Source of the DNA: Burkholderiales bacterium | GTDB taxonomy: Bacteria > Pseudomonadota > Gammaproteobacteria > Burkholderiales > Burkholderiaceae_C | Direction of reading: 5' to 3' | DNA: 44,659 nucleotides | Assembly (NCBI GenBank): GCA_016191995.1 | Contig: JACPVA010000008.1 | Coordinates: 1 to 44,659, forward strand | Shown: positions 17,583-24,662 of the stretch, in pieces | Layout: every line of letters begins with the position of its first letter | How positions within the stretch are numbered: position 1 is the first letter of the stretch | Program-made: the position numbers and the translations under genes | The notes under the pieces: model-generated | Seen by the model: only the letters and a program-made list of their open reading frames with translations | The model's database searches: none | What the model was told of the DNA's origin: nothing

Positions 17583-19051
17583 GCCGCCACGCTCACGAGC
17601 TTGAGCTCGGTGCAGCCGAGCAGGCCCTCGAGCCCGCTCTCGTGGCCGATGCCGCTGGCCTTGACGCCGCCGAACGGCGTCTCCGGCTGCGACACGCCGA
17701 AGTGGTTGATCCCGACCATCCCTGCCTCCAGGCCCTCGGCCAGCCTGTGCGCCGCCCGAAGGTCGTTCGTGAAGCCGTACGCCGCGAGGCCGTAGGGCAG
17801 TGCATTGGCGCGTGCGATCGCATCGTCCAGCTCGTCGAAGAGGTCGAGGACCGCGATCGGGCCGAACGGCTCCTCGCGCTGCACGCGCGCCGCCGGCGGC
17901 ACGCCCTCCAGCACCGTCGGCGGGTAGAAGAAGCCCGGGCGGCCCAGCCGCCGCCCGCCGCAGGCCACGCGCCCGCCGTGCGCGATCGCGTCGTCGACGA
18001 AGTCCTGCATCTCGTGCACGCGGTGTGCGGCGACCAGCGGCCCCATCTGCGTCGCCGGGTCCATCCCGGGACCGACGCGAAGCGCCTCGGCGCCGGCGAC
18101 GAAGGCGTCGCGGAAGGCCGCGTAGCGCGAGCGATGGACGAGGAAGCGGATCGGCGACGCGCAGACCTGCCCCGCGTTGCGGTACTTGGCCACCACCGAC
18201 ATCGCCGCGATCGCCTCGGCGTCGGCGTCGGCGCAGACGATCACCGGCGCATGGCCGCCGAGCTCGGCCGTGTAACGCTTGCCGTGCCGCGCCGCCAGCT
18301 CGCCGAGCTGGCGCCCGACCGCGACCGACCCGGTGAACGAGACCTTGGCGATACGCGCGTCGGGAACCAGCGCCGACGAGATCGCCGCCGGGTCGCCAGC
18401 GATGAGATTCAGCACGCCGTCGGGCAGGCCGGCGTCGACGAAGCAGCGCACCAGCTCGACCGCCGCCGACGGCGTGCGCTCGTCGGGCTTGAGGACGACG
18501 CTGCAGCCCGCGGCCAGCGCGCCACCGAGCTTGCGCGCCGGCAGGTTGCACGGGAAGTTCCACGGCGTGAACGCCGCCACCGGCCCGACCGGCACCCGCA
18601 TCACGGTCTGGCTCGCCACGCCCGGCGTGCGCGGCGGGACGCCGCGGGCGGCGAGCCGCTTGGCCTCCTCTGCGAGGAAGTCGATGATCTCGGCCGACAG
18701 CCGCACCTCGCGCTCGGCCTCCGCCAGCGGCTTGCCCTGCTCGCGCGTCAGCCGCGCGGCGATCGCGCCGGCGCGATCGCGCAGCAAGGCGGTGGCGCGC
18801 GTGATCAGCGCGTGACGCTCGACCGGCAGCCGCCGGCGCCAGGCCTCGAAACCCTCGGCTGCGGCCGCCGCCGCGGCGTCGATCTCGGCCGGGCCGGCGG
18901 CCGGCAGCGCACCGACCGTCTCGCCGCTGGCCGGGTCGACGAGCGGGCGCGTGCCGGCGGAGGTCGCGTCGATCCAGCGTGCGCCGATGCGCAGCGCCGG
19001 GGCGGGATCGACCGTCGTGGCCCGCGGGTCGGAGGCGGGAGATCGTTTCAT
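17579..19051 (-). CDS. Aldehyde dehydrogenase, succinate-semialdehyde type
   Basis: This 490-residue NAD(P)-dependent aldehyde dehydrogenase is similar to GabD-type enzymes: AFTPWNFPCNLPARK, FTGSVAVGRQL, AELGGHAPVIV with the general base, and catalytic Cys297 in GQVCASPIRF. It heads an operon with HAD hydrolase, aminotransferase, permease and UPF0261 genes, so the semialdehyde made by the aminotransferase is the likely substrate. The only plausible ATG (19051) lies inside a putative MarR operator and directly below a -10-like CATAAT at 19065-19060, with no Shine-Dalgarno, so the mRNA may be leaderless. A TTG at 19057 is the other possible start; no other methionine occurs before residue 150. 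Confidence 0.92.
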   Translation of the reverse strand: MKRSPASDPRATTVDPAPALRIGARWIDATSAGTRPLVDPASGETVGALPAAGPAEIDAAAAAAAEGFEAWRRRLPVERHALITRATALLRDRAGAIAARLTREQGKPLAEAEREVRLSAEIIDFLAEEAKRLAARGVPPRTPGVASQTVMRVPVGPVAAFTPWNFPCNLPARKLGGALAAGCSVVLKPDERTPSAAVELVRCFVDAGLPDGVLNLIAGDPAAISSALVPDARIAKVSFTGSVAVGRQLGELAARHGKRYTAELGGHAPVIVCADADAEAIAAMSVVAKYRNAGQVCASPIRFLVHRSRYAAFRDAFVAGAEALRVGPGMDPATQMGPLVAAHRVHEMQDFVDDAIAHGGRVACGGRRLGRPGFFYPPTVLEGVPPAARVQREEPFGPIAVLDLFDELDDAIARANALPYGLAAYGFTNDLRAAHRLAEGLEAGMVGINHFGVSQPETPFGGVKASGIGHESGLEGLLGCTELKLVSVAA

Positions 19052-19061
19052 TGACAACGAT
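19042..19061. promoter_or_regulatory. Putative MarR operator, copy 2, overlapping ALDH start
   Basis: ATCGTTTCATTGACAACGAT is a perfect inverted repeat with 6-base arms (ATCGTT/AACGAT) and an 8-base spacer. It covers the ATG of the minus-strand aldehyde dehydrogenase (19049-19051) and part of a -10-like CATAAT at 19060-19065, so a bound repressor would block the promoter of that operon. Copy 3 is 79 bases away (centre to centre), and copy 1 is in front of the DUF1329 operon. Confidence 0.75.
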
Positions 19062-19065
19062 TATG
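19060..19065 (-). promoter_or_regulatory. -10-like element for the ALDH operon
   Basis: On the minus strand CATAAT (5 of 6 matches to consensus) stands in a very GC-rich context, about 9 bases before the ATG at 19051, so transcription would begin at or just before the start codon. No good -35 hexamer lies 16-18 bases upstream; an activator or weak promoter is possible. Confidence 0.4.
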
Positions 19066-19120
19066 GTGCGGCGCGGCTGCGGTGCGTACAGGGTGGACCC
19101 TGATGGGCGAAGCCCGGCAG

Positions 19121-19140
19121 ATCGTTTTATCGTCAACGAT
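19121..19140. promoter_or_regulatory. Putative MarR operator, copy 3
   Basis: ATCGTTTTATCGTCAACGAT has the same perfect arms and spacer length as copy 2. It sits immediately upstream of a plus-strand -10-like TAGAAT (19140-19145), 28 bases before the MarR start at 19169. Binding here would repress the regulator's own gene, which is the common arrangement for MarR proteins. Confidence 0.75.
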
Positions 19141-19168
19141 AGAATCAACCCTGCTCCGGCCGTCGTCG

Positions 19169-19744
19169 ATGCCCTCCAAGCCCCGTCCCCGCACCCCGAC
19201 CGGCGGCGCCGCGCGCAGCACGGCGCGCGCCAAGACCGCGGCCGCGGCGGCGACGCCAGCCAAGTCCGCGCCGCGCCGCGTCACCGTGCGCCGCCCGACG
19301 CTCGGCCCGATCGGCCGGCTCGAGGATTTCATCCCGTTCAAGCTCGCGGTCGTCGCCAACCGCGTCTCGCAGTCGATCGGGCACCTGTTCGAGACCCGCT
19401 ACGGGCTGCAGATCCCCGAGTGGCGCATCCTGATGGCGCTGTACGCCTACGGTCGCCAGGCCTTCCACGAGGTCGTCGACCGCACCAGCATGGACAAGGC
19501 GCGCGTGTCGCGTGCGCAGCGCCGGCTGGTCGACCTTGGGATGATCGACACCGCCCCCGACCCCGACGACGGCCGCCGGCTGCTGATGTCGATCACCGAC
19601 ACCGGCGCGCGGCTGTGCGCGCAGATCCTGCCCGAGGCCGCCGCGCGCGAGGCCTGGTACCTGGCCGCGCTGACCGACGACGAGCACCGCCAGCTCGACC
19701 TCATCCTCGACAAGCTGATGGTGCGAAGCGGGCAGGAACCGTAG
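19169..19744 (+). CDS. MarR family transcriptional regulator
   Basis: This 191-residue protein has a winged helix-turn-helix of the MarR family at about residues 60-160: IPEWRILMALYAYGRQAFHE, RTSMDKARVSRAQRRLVDLG (recognition helix) and the wing APDPDDGRRLLMSIT. The N-terminal 50 residues are a low-complexity basic Ala/Pro/Arg tail before the dimerisation helices. The start at 19169 is preferred because the frame upstream of it runs through the operator at 19121-19140. It is divergent from the catabolic operon at 19051. MarR proteins usually repress until a small, often aromatic or amphipathic, ligand binds; the ligand here is unknown. Confidence 0.9.
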   Translation: MPSKPRPRTPTGGAARSTARAKTAAAAATPAKSAPRRVTVRRPTLGPIGRLEDFIPFKLAVVANRVSQSIGHLFETRYGLQIPEWRILMALYAYGRQAFHEVVDRTSMDKARVSRAQRRLVDLGMIDTAPDPDDGRRLLMSITDTGARLCAQILPEAAAREAWYLAALTDDEHRQLDLILDKLMVRSGQEP

Positions 19745-19773
19745 CGCCGTGTCCTGCGGCAGGGCGGGGCCCG

Positions 19774-19982
19774 TCAGGCGTCGACGCGCACCAACCGACT
19801 CGTGGAACTGGGCTCGGGGATCGGCGTCCCGGGCGGCACCTCCTCGCCGGGCTTGCCGGCGACGGTGACCGTACCGGGCTTCGTCGGGTGATGAAACGGG
19901 CGGCGGCTTCCCTCTTCTGACGCACCTGGACCCCACCGTCGGCCGACAGGCGGGCGCGGAGGTCCTCGACCTTGACCAGCAT
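19774..19982 (-). pseudogene. hicA-like toxin remnant, frameshifted
   Basis: Reading from 19982, the first frame gives KVEDLRARLSADGGVQVRQK, resembling the start of HicA mRNA-interferase toxins (LLEADGW..VRQKGSH). The matching continuation, FHHPTKPGTVTVAGKPGEEV followed by PPGT, is in another frame, so a single-base shift near 19910-19916 splits the gene. The usual C-terminal end (SILKQAGL-like) is replaced by unrelated sequence. No hicB antitoxin gene is recognisable on either side. It lies between the MarR gene and the RES/Xre module, in a region of accumulated accessory debris. Confidence 0.6.
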
Positions 19983-20004
19983 GCGGCCAGAATCGCATCG
20001 CCGG

Positions 20005-20478
20005 TCACGACAGCCGAGGGTCGAACTCGAACGGGTCGCGCTCCTTCACCAGCGCGACCTCCGGGAGCCTTGGATGTAGGGCATTGAGGAGCATGTTGTG
20101 CTCGGCCGGCTCGACGTAGGAAGGAACCCAGAGCGCAAGTTCGGCGCACGCATCGAGCCACCGGTCGCCGAACGCCTGGGTCACGGCTTCGCTGTCGCGC
20201 CAGTGATCCGGAAGTCCGGCCGCCTGCGCGGTCCGAACCACCAGGCCGTCGGGCAACTCCAGTCTGAAAAGGGCCTGTCCGGCTGGCGTGATGCCGTTCG
20301 CGTTGACACGCTTCTCGAGTTGCGCCAGCGCACGCGACCCTGCGCAGTAGATCACCCGCCGCGATGCAGCACCGGATCGCAGACTGTGCCAGCGTCCTGG
20401 CGCCAAGGCTGAGCCGTAGGCCTGGTCGGCAACGGTCTTCGCGGCGGCCAGACCGATGCGGAAGACGGCGATGCTCAA
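20005..20478 (-). CDS. RES domain toxin
   Basis: This 157-residue protein of the RES family is the toxin half of Xre-RES (ParT/MbcT/NatR-like) modules; characterised members consume NAD+ or ADP-ribosylate a target. Family features are the N-terminal FRIGLAAAK, the Arg-Trp of LAPGRWHS, and the conserved VIYCAGSRALAQLE. The start is a TTG at 20478 whose last two bases form part of the antitoxin TGA (TTGA overlap); no ATG fits, because the protein-like sequence begins within three residues of it. A weak start coupled to the antitoxin would keep toxin output below antitoxin output. It seems intact. Confidence 0.82.
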   Translation of the reverse strand: MSIAVFRIGLAAAKTVADQAYGSALAPGRWHSLRSGAASRRVIYCAGSRALAQLEKRVNANGITPAGQALFRLELPDGLVVRTAQAAGLPDHWRDSEAVTQAFGDRWLDACAELALWVPSYVEPAEHNMLLNALHPRLPEVALVKERDPFEFDPRLS

Positions 20479-21107
20479 GCGGCGGCGCCGTATCTCAGCG
20501 CGACGAGCATCGACTGCACCTTGCTCATGCCCCAGGGCGTGCGCGCTCGTCTGAGCGGGGTCTCGCCATCCAGAGAGGGATGCGGCCGAGTCAGCCAGGT
20601 CGACGCCTGCGTCGGCGAGCCGAAGACTTCGGTGGCCTGGGTCAAGAGGTCCGTGATCTGCAGGGCCTTGACGGCGGCATCCCGGGGCAACGCCGAACCA
20701 CTGGCCTTGCGGCGGCTGACCGTCGTTCGATCGATACCCACGAAGTCGAGCACGTCGCGCGATTCGAGCCCGCTGAAGGCCGCGATGTCGCCCAGGAAGT
20801 CGGGGTCCAGTCCGTCGGCGACCAGGGTTTCCGCAACTTCGGGCGCCATGCGGCATCCGTAGGCCTCACCGCTGAGGGCCTGGGGTTGGCCGGCGCCGGG
20901 AAAGAAGTCGCCGCCCGTCAGCAGCAGCCCGCCGCCGCCGCCTTTCATTCCGTTTTGCCCGGCACCCCCACGCCGTGCCGAGTCGGAACCCTTGCGCGCG
21001 CCCCCTGCCCTCGCCGCCAGCCTGTTGATCGTGCTGGCCCACTCGCCAAGCGACTCGGCTGGCCGTGGAGGCAGATGCTGGACCTCAGCAGCTGCATGTG
21101 CCGTCAT
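20475..21107 (-). CDS. Xre/ParS-type antitoxin with toxin-binding domain
   Basis: This 210-residue protein is the antitoxin of the RES module. Residues about 85-150 form an Xre-like helix-turn-helix (FSGLESRDVLDFVGIDRTTV followed by SRRKASG), and the C-terminal 60 residues are the DUF2384 (MbcA/ParS/Xre) toxin-binding domain with FGSPTQASTWLTRPHPSLDG and TPWGMSKVQSML. The first 75 residues are Gly/Ala/Arg-rich and longer than in most relatives. An internal ATG near 20850 would give a conventional length, but the ATG at 21107 has GGAG at proper spacing and lies just below a clear promoter/operator. The gene overlaps the RES gene. Confidence 0.82.
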   Translation of the reverse strand: MTAHAAAEVQHLPPRPAESLGEWASTINRLAARAGGARKGSDSARRGGAGQNGMKGGGGGLLLTGGDFFPGAGQPQALSGEAYGCRMAPEVAETLVADGLDPDFLGDIAAFSGLESRDVLDFVGIDRTTVSRRKASGSALPRDAAVKALQITDLLTQATEVFGSPTQASTWLTRPHPSLDGETPLRRARTPWGMSKVQSMLVALRYGAAA

Positions 21108-21126
21108 GATTCAACTCCAGAGTCTT

Positions 21127-21166
21127 TGCAAACGCACGCATATTCTAGTGCGTTTGCACCCGTCAA
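21127..21166 (-). promoter_or_regulatory. Promoter and inverted-repeat operator of the RES/Xre module
   Basis: Perfect 11-base arms TGCAAACGCAC (21127-21137) and GTGCGTTTGCA (21148-21158) flank a 10-base AT-rich spacer. On the minus strand the spacer holds TAGAATATG, a -10-like stretch, and TTGACG at 21166-21161 is a good -35. A repressor on the arms would cover the promoter, as expected for autoregulation by an Xre-type antitoxin. The start codon is 20 bases downstream. Confidence 0.7.
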
Positions 21167-21497
21167 GCTAGCGTCAGTTCCTCGTCACTGGTCGCGCCAA
21201 CCTCGATGAAGTCAGGCACGCCATCGGCGCCGCAGCGGTACACACCGTCCAGCACCGGGCAGTGCAGGTGAATGTCGAGGTTTGCCGCGAAGACGAGCTG
21301 GATCAGCGTGACAGCGCCGCCGTGGCCTTCATCGGCGGGGAGCTCGGCGGCGTCCAGCAGATGCCGCGTGATCGCGCGCTGCACCACCTGCAGCACCGGC
21401 GTGACCAGCTCGGGCTGCGCGCCCAGCAGCACGCGCAGCGGGATGGGCAGCGACAGCACCCACTGCCGCACCGGCACGTGGGGGAGCGAGCCCGGAC

Positions 21498-21522
21498 ACA
21501 GACAGTCCACTGGACTGTTTGT
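21498..21522. repeat. ACAAACAGTCC palindromic repeat, copy 2
   Basis: ACAGACAGTCC and GGACTGTTTGT arms around ACT (one mismatch) form a copy of the palindrome seen at 12530 and 21579. It lies inside the IS91 relic. The upstream flank shares 20 bases with that of copy 1. Confidence 0.85.
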
Positions 21523-21578
21523 AGCCGGGCTCAGCCTTGCAGGCCGCGCCTGGCCAGTGGCCAGGCCCTTCGCCAGGC

Positions 21579-21603
21579 ACAAACAGTCCACTGGACTGTT
21601 TGT
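21579..21603. repeat. ACAAACAGTCC palindromic repeat, copy 3
   Basis: Perfect 11-base arms around ACT, about 80 bases from copy 2. The outer flanks of copies 2 and 3 (GCCCGGACAC and GTGTCCGGGC) are complementary, so the pair is organised as a larger inverted unit within the IS91 relic. Confidence 0.88.
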
Positions 21604-22025
21604 GTCCGGGCTCAGCCTCGATGAACCGCGGCAGCTCGGCGCCAGTGCTGGCCTCGGTGTGGGCGATGAAGCTGGCCGCACGCTGCTGCACCAGGTGGTA
21701 CAGCGTGGATTGCTCGGGGCGGTGGCGTTCGTGGTGGGGCGAAGGGCCATCTGGCGCACGCTGGGGCCGCTGCGCCTTGGCTTGCACGATGGGCTCCCGG
21801 TGGGGTGAGCCCGCACGGTCTCGAGCCGTGCTCCTTGCCTCAATCGCCTGGAATGCTGCCCGAGGACATCTGCCCCCCGCGGCGGGACGTCCTACGGGTA
21901 ACTGTTGGAGGTGTCCGACCGGTTGCTTCAGGCGGCGAGAGCGGGACAGCCAATGTCTCTTCCGGGTCGACCGCCGCCGTTCGCCCGCGGGCGCCGCCCG
22001 ATGAAGCCTAGACCGCGATCCCGTA

Positions 22026-24662
22026 TCAGACGCTTCCGCGCGCCTTCAAACTCGGCCCGTCGAACCCCGCTGCATGCGCCGACGGCCCCAGCGACTCGAC
22101 CCGCCCGCGGCCGAGCTTGTAGCGGTAGTTATTGGTCAGCGGGTCCGGCACCGCGTGGCATACCGCATTGGCGTGCTGCCCCGGGTGGTTGAAGCCGGCC
22201 TTGGCGACCCCTTCGCGCATGCCGTCGTCGAGCACCGCCACCGCCTCGAACGACCCGCGCGTGACGCGGATATGCCCGGCCGCGAGCAGCGCGTCGAAGT
22301 GCTGCTCGTGGGCCTGCACGCCGAGCGGCATCCCGGTCTGCACGTAGACCGCATCGTTGCTGACGCGAACGAGGTCGCCATTGCCGATGCCGCGCGCGGC
22401 GGCGTCGCGCGGGTGGATGAACAGCATCTGCACCACCCCGCGCGCCGCGGTATAGGGCTTGCGCCGGTCGTCGAAACCGCTCTGCCAGACCTCGTCGATG
22501 CGGCCGTTGGTGATCCACAGCTCGCCCTTGTCCGCGCGCGGACGCGCGGCGGCGTAGAACTCGCTCCAGCCCGGGAAGTCCCACGGAGCCTTCAGCAGCA
22601 CGGCCTTGCCGCTGTGGGTCGCGAAGCCCTGCAGCAGCCGCGTGCGCCAGCGGTCCGCGTCGGGCAGCGCCTGGTCCGGGTCGTGCAGCCGCACGGTGCC
22701 GATCAGCCGATCGGCGGCGCGCCGCACCGGGGTCTGGATGCCGTCCGGGCCGAGCCGCCTCAAGGCCTCGTGGCCGGGCAGGCCGTCGCGCCTGGCCTGC
22801 CGCACCAGCTCGTCGTAGTCGTAGACGCCGCCGCGGCCGTGGCGCGCCGCCTCCTCGAACACCTCGCTGGCGTCGCGCCAGGCGAAGCGGTCGCCCCAGC
22901 CCATGCGGCACGCGAAGGCCTGCACCGCCTGCCAGTCCGGCCGCGCCTGCCCGGGCGGGTCGCAAAAGCGCGCGTACAGGCGCAGCCGGCGCTCGCCGTT
23001 GCAGCGCGTGAAGTCGGCCTCGCCCCAGGTCGCCGCCGGCAGCACGATGTCGGCGTAGCGCGTGCCCAGCGGCTCGACCGGGTAGATGTCGGAGTCGACC
23101 AGCACCATGCCGCCGGCATCGGCGCGCGCGATCAGCGCCTCGGCGGCATGCGCCGCGTCGGCACGCCTGGGCTGCTCGGGCCGCTCGATGGTCAGCGCGG
23201 CGATCGCGCGCTCCAGCTCGGCGGAAGCCGCCATGGCGCCGATCCAGGTCGTCCCGAAGACCCAGGCGAATCGCAGCCGGCCGTCGATCAGCCAGCGGTC
23301 GAGGTTGAGCGGCTTGCGCCGCCGGCCCGGGTACTTCTCCGGCGACAGCCAGCCCGGCATGCCGGGCGCGCCGGCCCAGCCGCGCTGGTGGCCGCCACCG
23401 CGGCCGATGACGCGCCCGGGCCGGTTGCCGGCGCCGCAGACCAGGCCCAGCGCCGCCAGCGACGCGCTGTTCATGTAGTTGTTGGACCAGTAGTTGCCCT
23501 TCTCCAGCATGAAGGACGCCTTGGGCCGCGAGCCGTCGGCGCGCGGCCGCGCGAGCAGCTCGGCCGCGCGCTCGATCAGCGCCGCATCGACGCCGGTGAT
23601 GCGCGCCGCCTGCGCCAGCGCCAGTTCCTCGCGCGCGAGCAGGAAGGCGCGGTAGTCGGCCCAGTCGCTCTGGAACAGGCCCCAGGTCGTTCGCCACTGC
23701 CAAGGTGTATCGCGTGTGCCCCGCCCCAGCCCCTGGTCGACCTCCCAGCGCCGCGCGACCCAGCGGTCGATGAAGCCCTGGTCCTGCCAACCGCGCTCGA
23801 CGATCACGCGCGCGATCGCCTGGTTCAGCACGCTGTCGGTGCCGGGGATCACCGGCAGCCACAGCCCGCCCTGCTTCAGCCCCCAGGCGACGCCGCCGCT
23901 GCGGTGCGGGGTGGCGAAGATCAGCGTCTTGCCCGGCTCGGCGCCGCGCATGATCTGGGTCGTGAACAGCGTGGCCTTGGTCTCGAAGGGGTCGGTGCCG
24001 GAGCAGAACAGGACCTCGCACGCACCCCAGTCGTCGTAGCTCGGCGCGAAGGCCTCGATCCCGGCATCGTCGAGCCCGGCGGCATCGTTCGTCGCCGCGC
24101 ACTTGTCGTGCGGTGCGAACGCCGGCGTGCCGACGGCGTCGAACGCCAGCCGCGCGATCGCGTAGGTATTCTCGAAATACTGGTACGAGTAGGCCTTGAT
24201 GCCCCAGGCGTGCTCGCCGTGGCGGCGCAGCACATGCTGCGAGACGCGCGCCATGACCTCGATCGCGTCGTCCCAGGAGACCTCGCGCAGCGTCCCCCCG
24301 ACGCGCAGCAGCGGTGTCGTCAGCCGCTCGCGCGTGCGGTTGCCCGGGTGGTGGCATTTCTGTGCCAGCGTGCCGCCGCGCATCGAGTGCCCGCCGCCGG
24401 GGTTGACGGCGCGCGCCAGCGGGTCTGGCAGCACCAGCACGTGATGCGGCCGGCCCTGCCAGGCGACGATATTGTGCTGCGCCGGGTTGGCCCAGGGTTG
24501 CTCGTCGGCGCGCGGGAGGCCCGCGCTCGCCGACTCGGCGCGCGACGGCGCACCGTCGGCCGGCCAGCGCCAGACGCGGTAGGCGCAGCCGACGACGCAG
24601 TAGTCGCACGCGGTGCCGATCTGCTCCGCGTGCGGCGGCGCCACGGGCGGGCGATCAGCCAT
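22026..24662 (-). CDS. Molybdopterin oxidoreductase, AioA/IdrA-like large subunit
   Basis: This 878-residue DMSO-reductase-family enzyme (bis-MGD) belongs to the arsenite oxidase/iodate reductase branch. Cys19, Cys22 and Cys26 (CDYCVVGC) with Ser93 of HSMRGG match the three-cysteine pattern that binds a [3Fe-4S] cluster in AioA. Other AioA-like segments are GRGGGHQRGW, NGERRLRLYARFCDPPGQ and NGRIDEVWQSGFDD. Where arsenite oxidases have the HATRE motif this protein reads CAATND, so an arsenite-contacting His appears to be lost, arguing against arsenite as substrate. It has no signal peptide and would be co-exported with the Tat-targeted Rieske partner, as in AioAB. The ATG at 24662 overlaps the Rieske gene by 8 bases. 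It is last in the amine dehydrogenase operon. Whether it reduces iodate, oxidises something else, or serves the amine dehydrogenase is open. Confidence 0.85.
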   Translation of the reverse strand: MADRPPVAPPHAEQIGTACDYCVVGCAYRVWRWPADGAPSRAESASAGLPRADEQPWANPAQHNIVAWQGRPHHVLVLPDPLARAVNPGGGHSMRGGTLAQKCHHPGNRTRERLTTPLLRVGGTLREVSWDDAIEVMARVSQHVLRRHGEHAWGIKAYSYQYFENTYAIARLAFDAVGTPAFAPHDKCAATNDAAGLDDAGIEAFAPSYDDWGACEVLFCSGTDPFETKATLFTTQIMRGAEPGKTLIFATPHRSGGVAWGLKQGGLWLPVIPGTDSVLNQAIARVIVERGWQDQGFIDRWVARRWEVDQGLGRGTRDTPWQWRTTWGLFQSDWADYRAFLLAREELALAQAARITGVDAALIERAAELLARPRADGSRPKASFMLEKGNYWSNNYMNSASLAALGLVCGAGNRPGRVIGRGGGHQRGWAGAPGMPGWLSPEKYPGRRRKPLNLDRWLIDGRLRFAWVFGTTWIGAMAASAELERAIAALTIERPEQPRRADAAHAAEALIARADAGGMVLVDSDIYPVEPLGTRYADIVLPAATWGEADFTRCNGERRLRLYARFCDPPGQARPDWQAVQAFACRMGWGDRFAWRDASEVFEEAARHGRGGVYDYDELVRQARRDGLPGHEALRRLGPDGIQTPVRRAADRLIGTVRLHDPDQALPDADRWRTRLLQGFATHSGKAVLLKAPWDFPGWSEFYAAARPRADKGELWITNGRIDEVWQSGFDDRRKPYTAARGVVQMLFIHPRDAAARGIGNGDLVRVSNDAVYVQTGMPLGVQAHEQHFDALLAAGHIRVTRGSFEAVAVLDDGMREGVAKAGFNHPGQHANAVCHAVPDPLTNNYRYKLGRGRVESLGPSAHAAGFDGPSLKARGSV

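Larger units (their letters stand above)
21163..21787 (-). pseudogene. IS91-family transposase remnant with internal deletion
   Basis: Two pieces of an IS91-type transposase are in different frames. The N-terminal piece STLYHLVQQRAASFIAHTEA, then STGAELPRFI, reads from about 21710 to 21625. The later piece VPVRQWVLSLPIPLRVLL, then VLQVVQRAITRHLLD and DGVYRCGADGVP, reads from about 21474 to 21180. The zinc-binding segment that normally joins them is gone, replaced by about 150 bases of REP-like palindromes, and the catalytic C-terminal half is absent beyond the TSDEEL segment. It is a dead relic. The adjoining 21788-22025 shows no gene or other feature. Confidence 0.75.
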
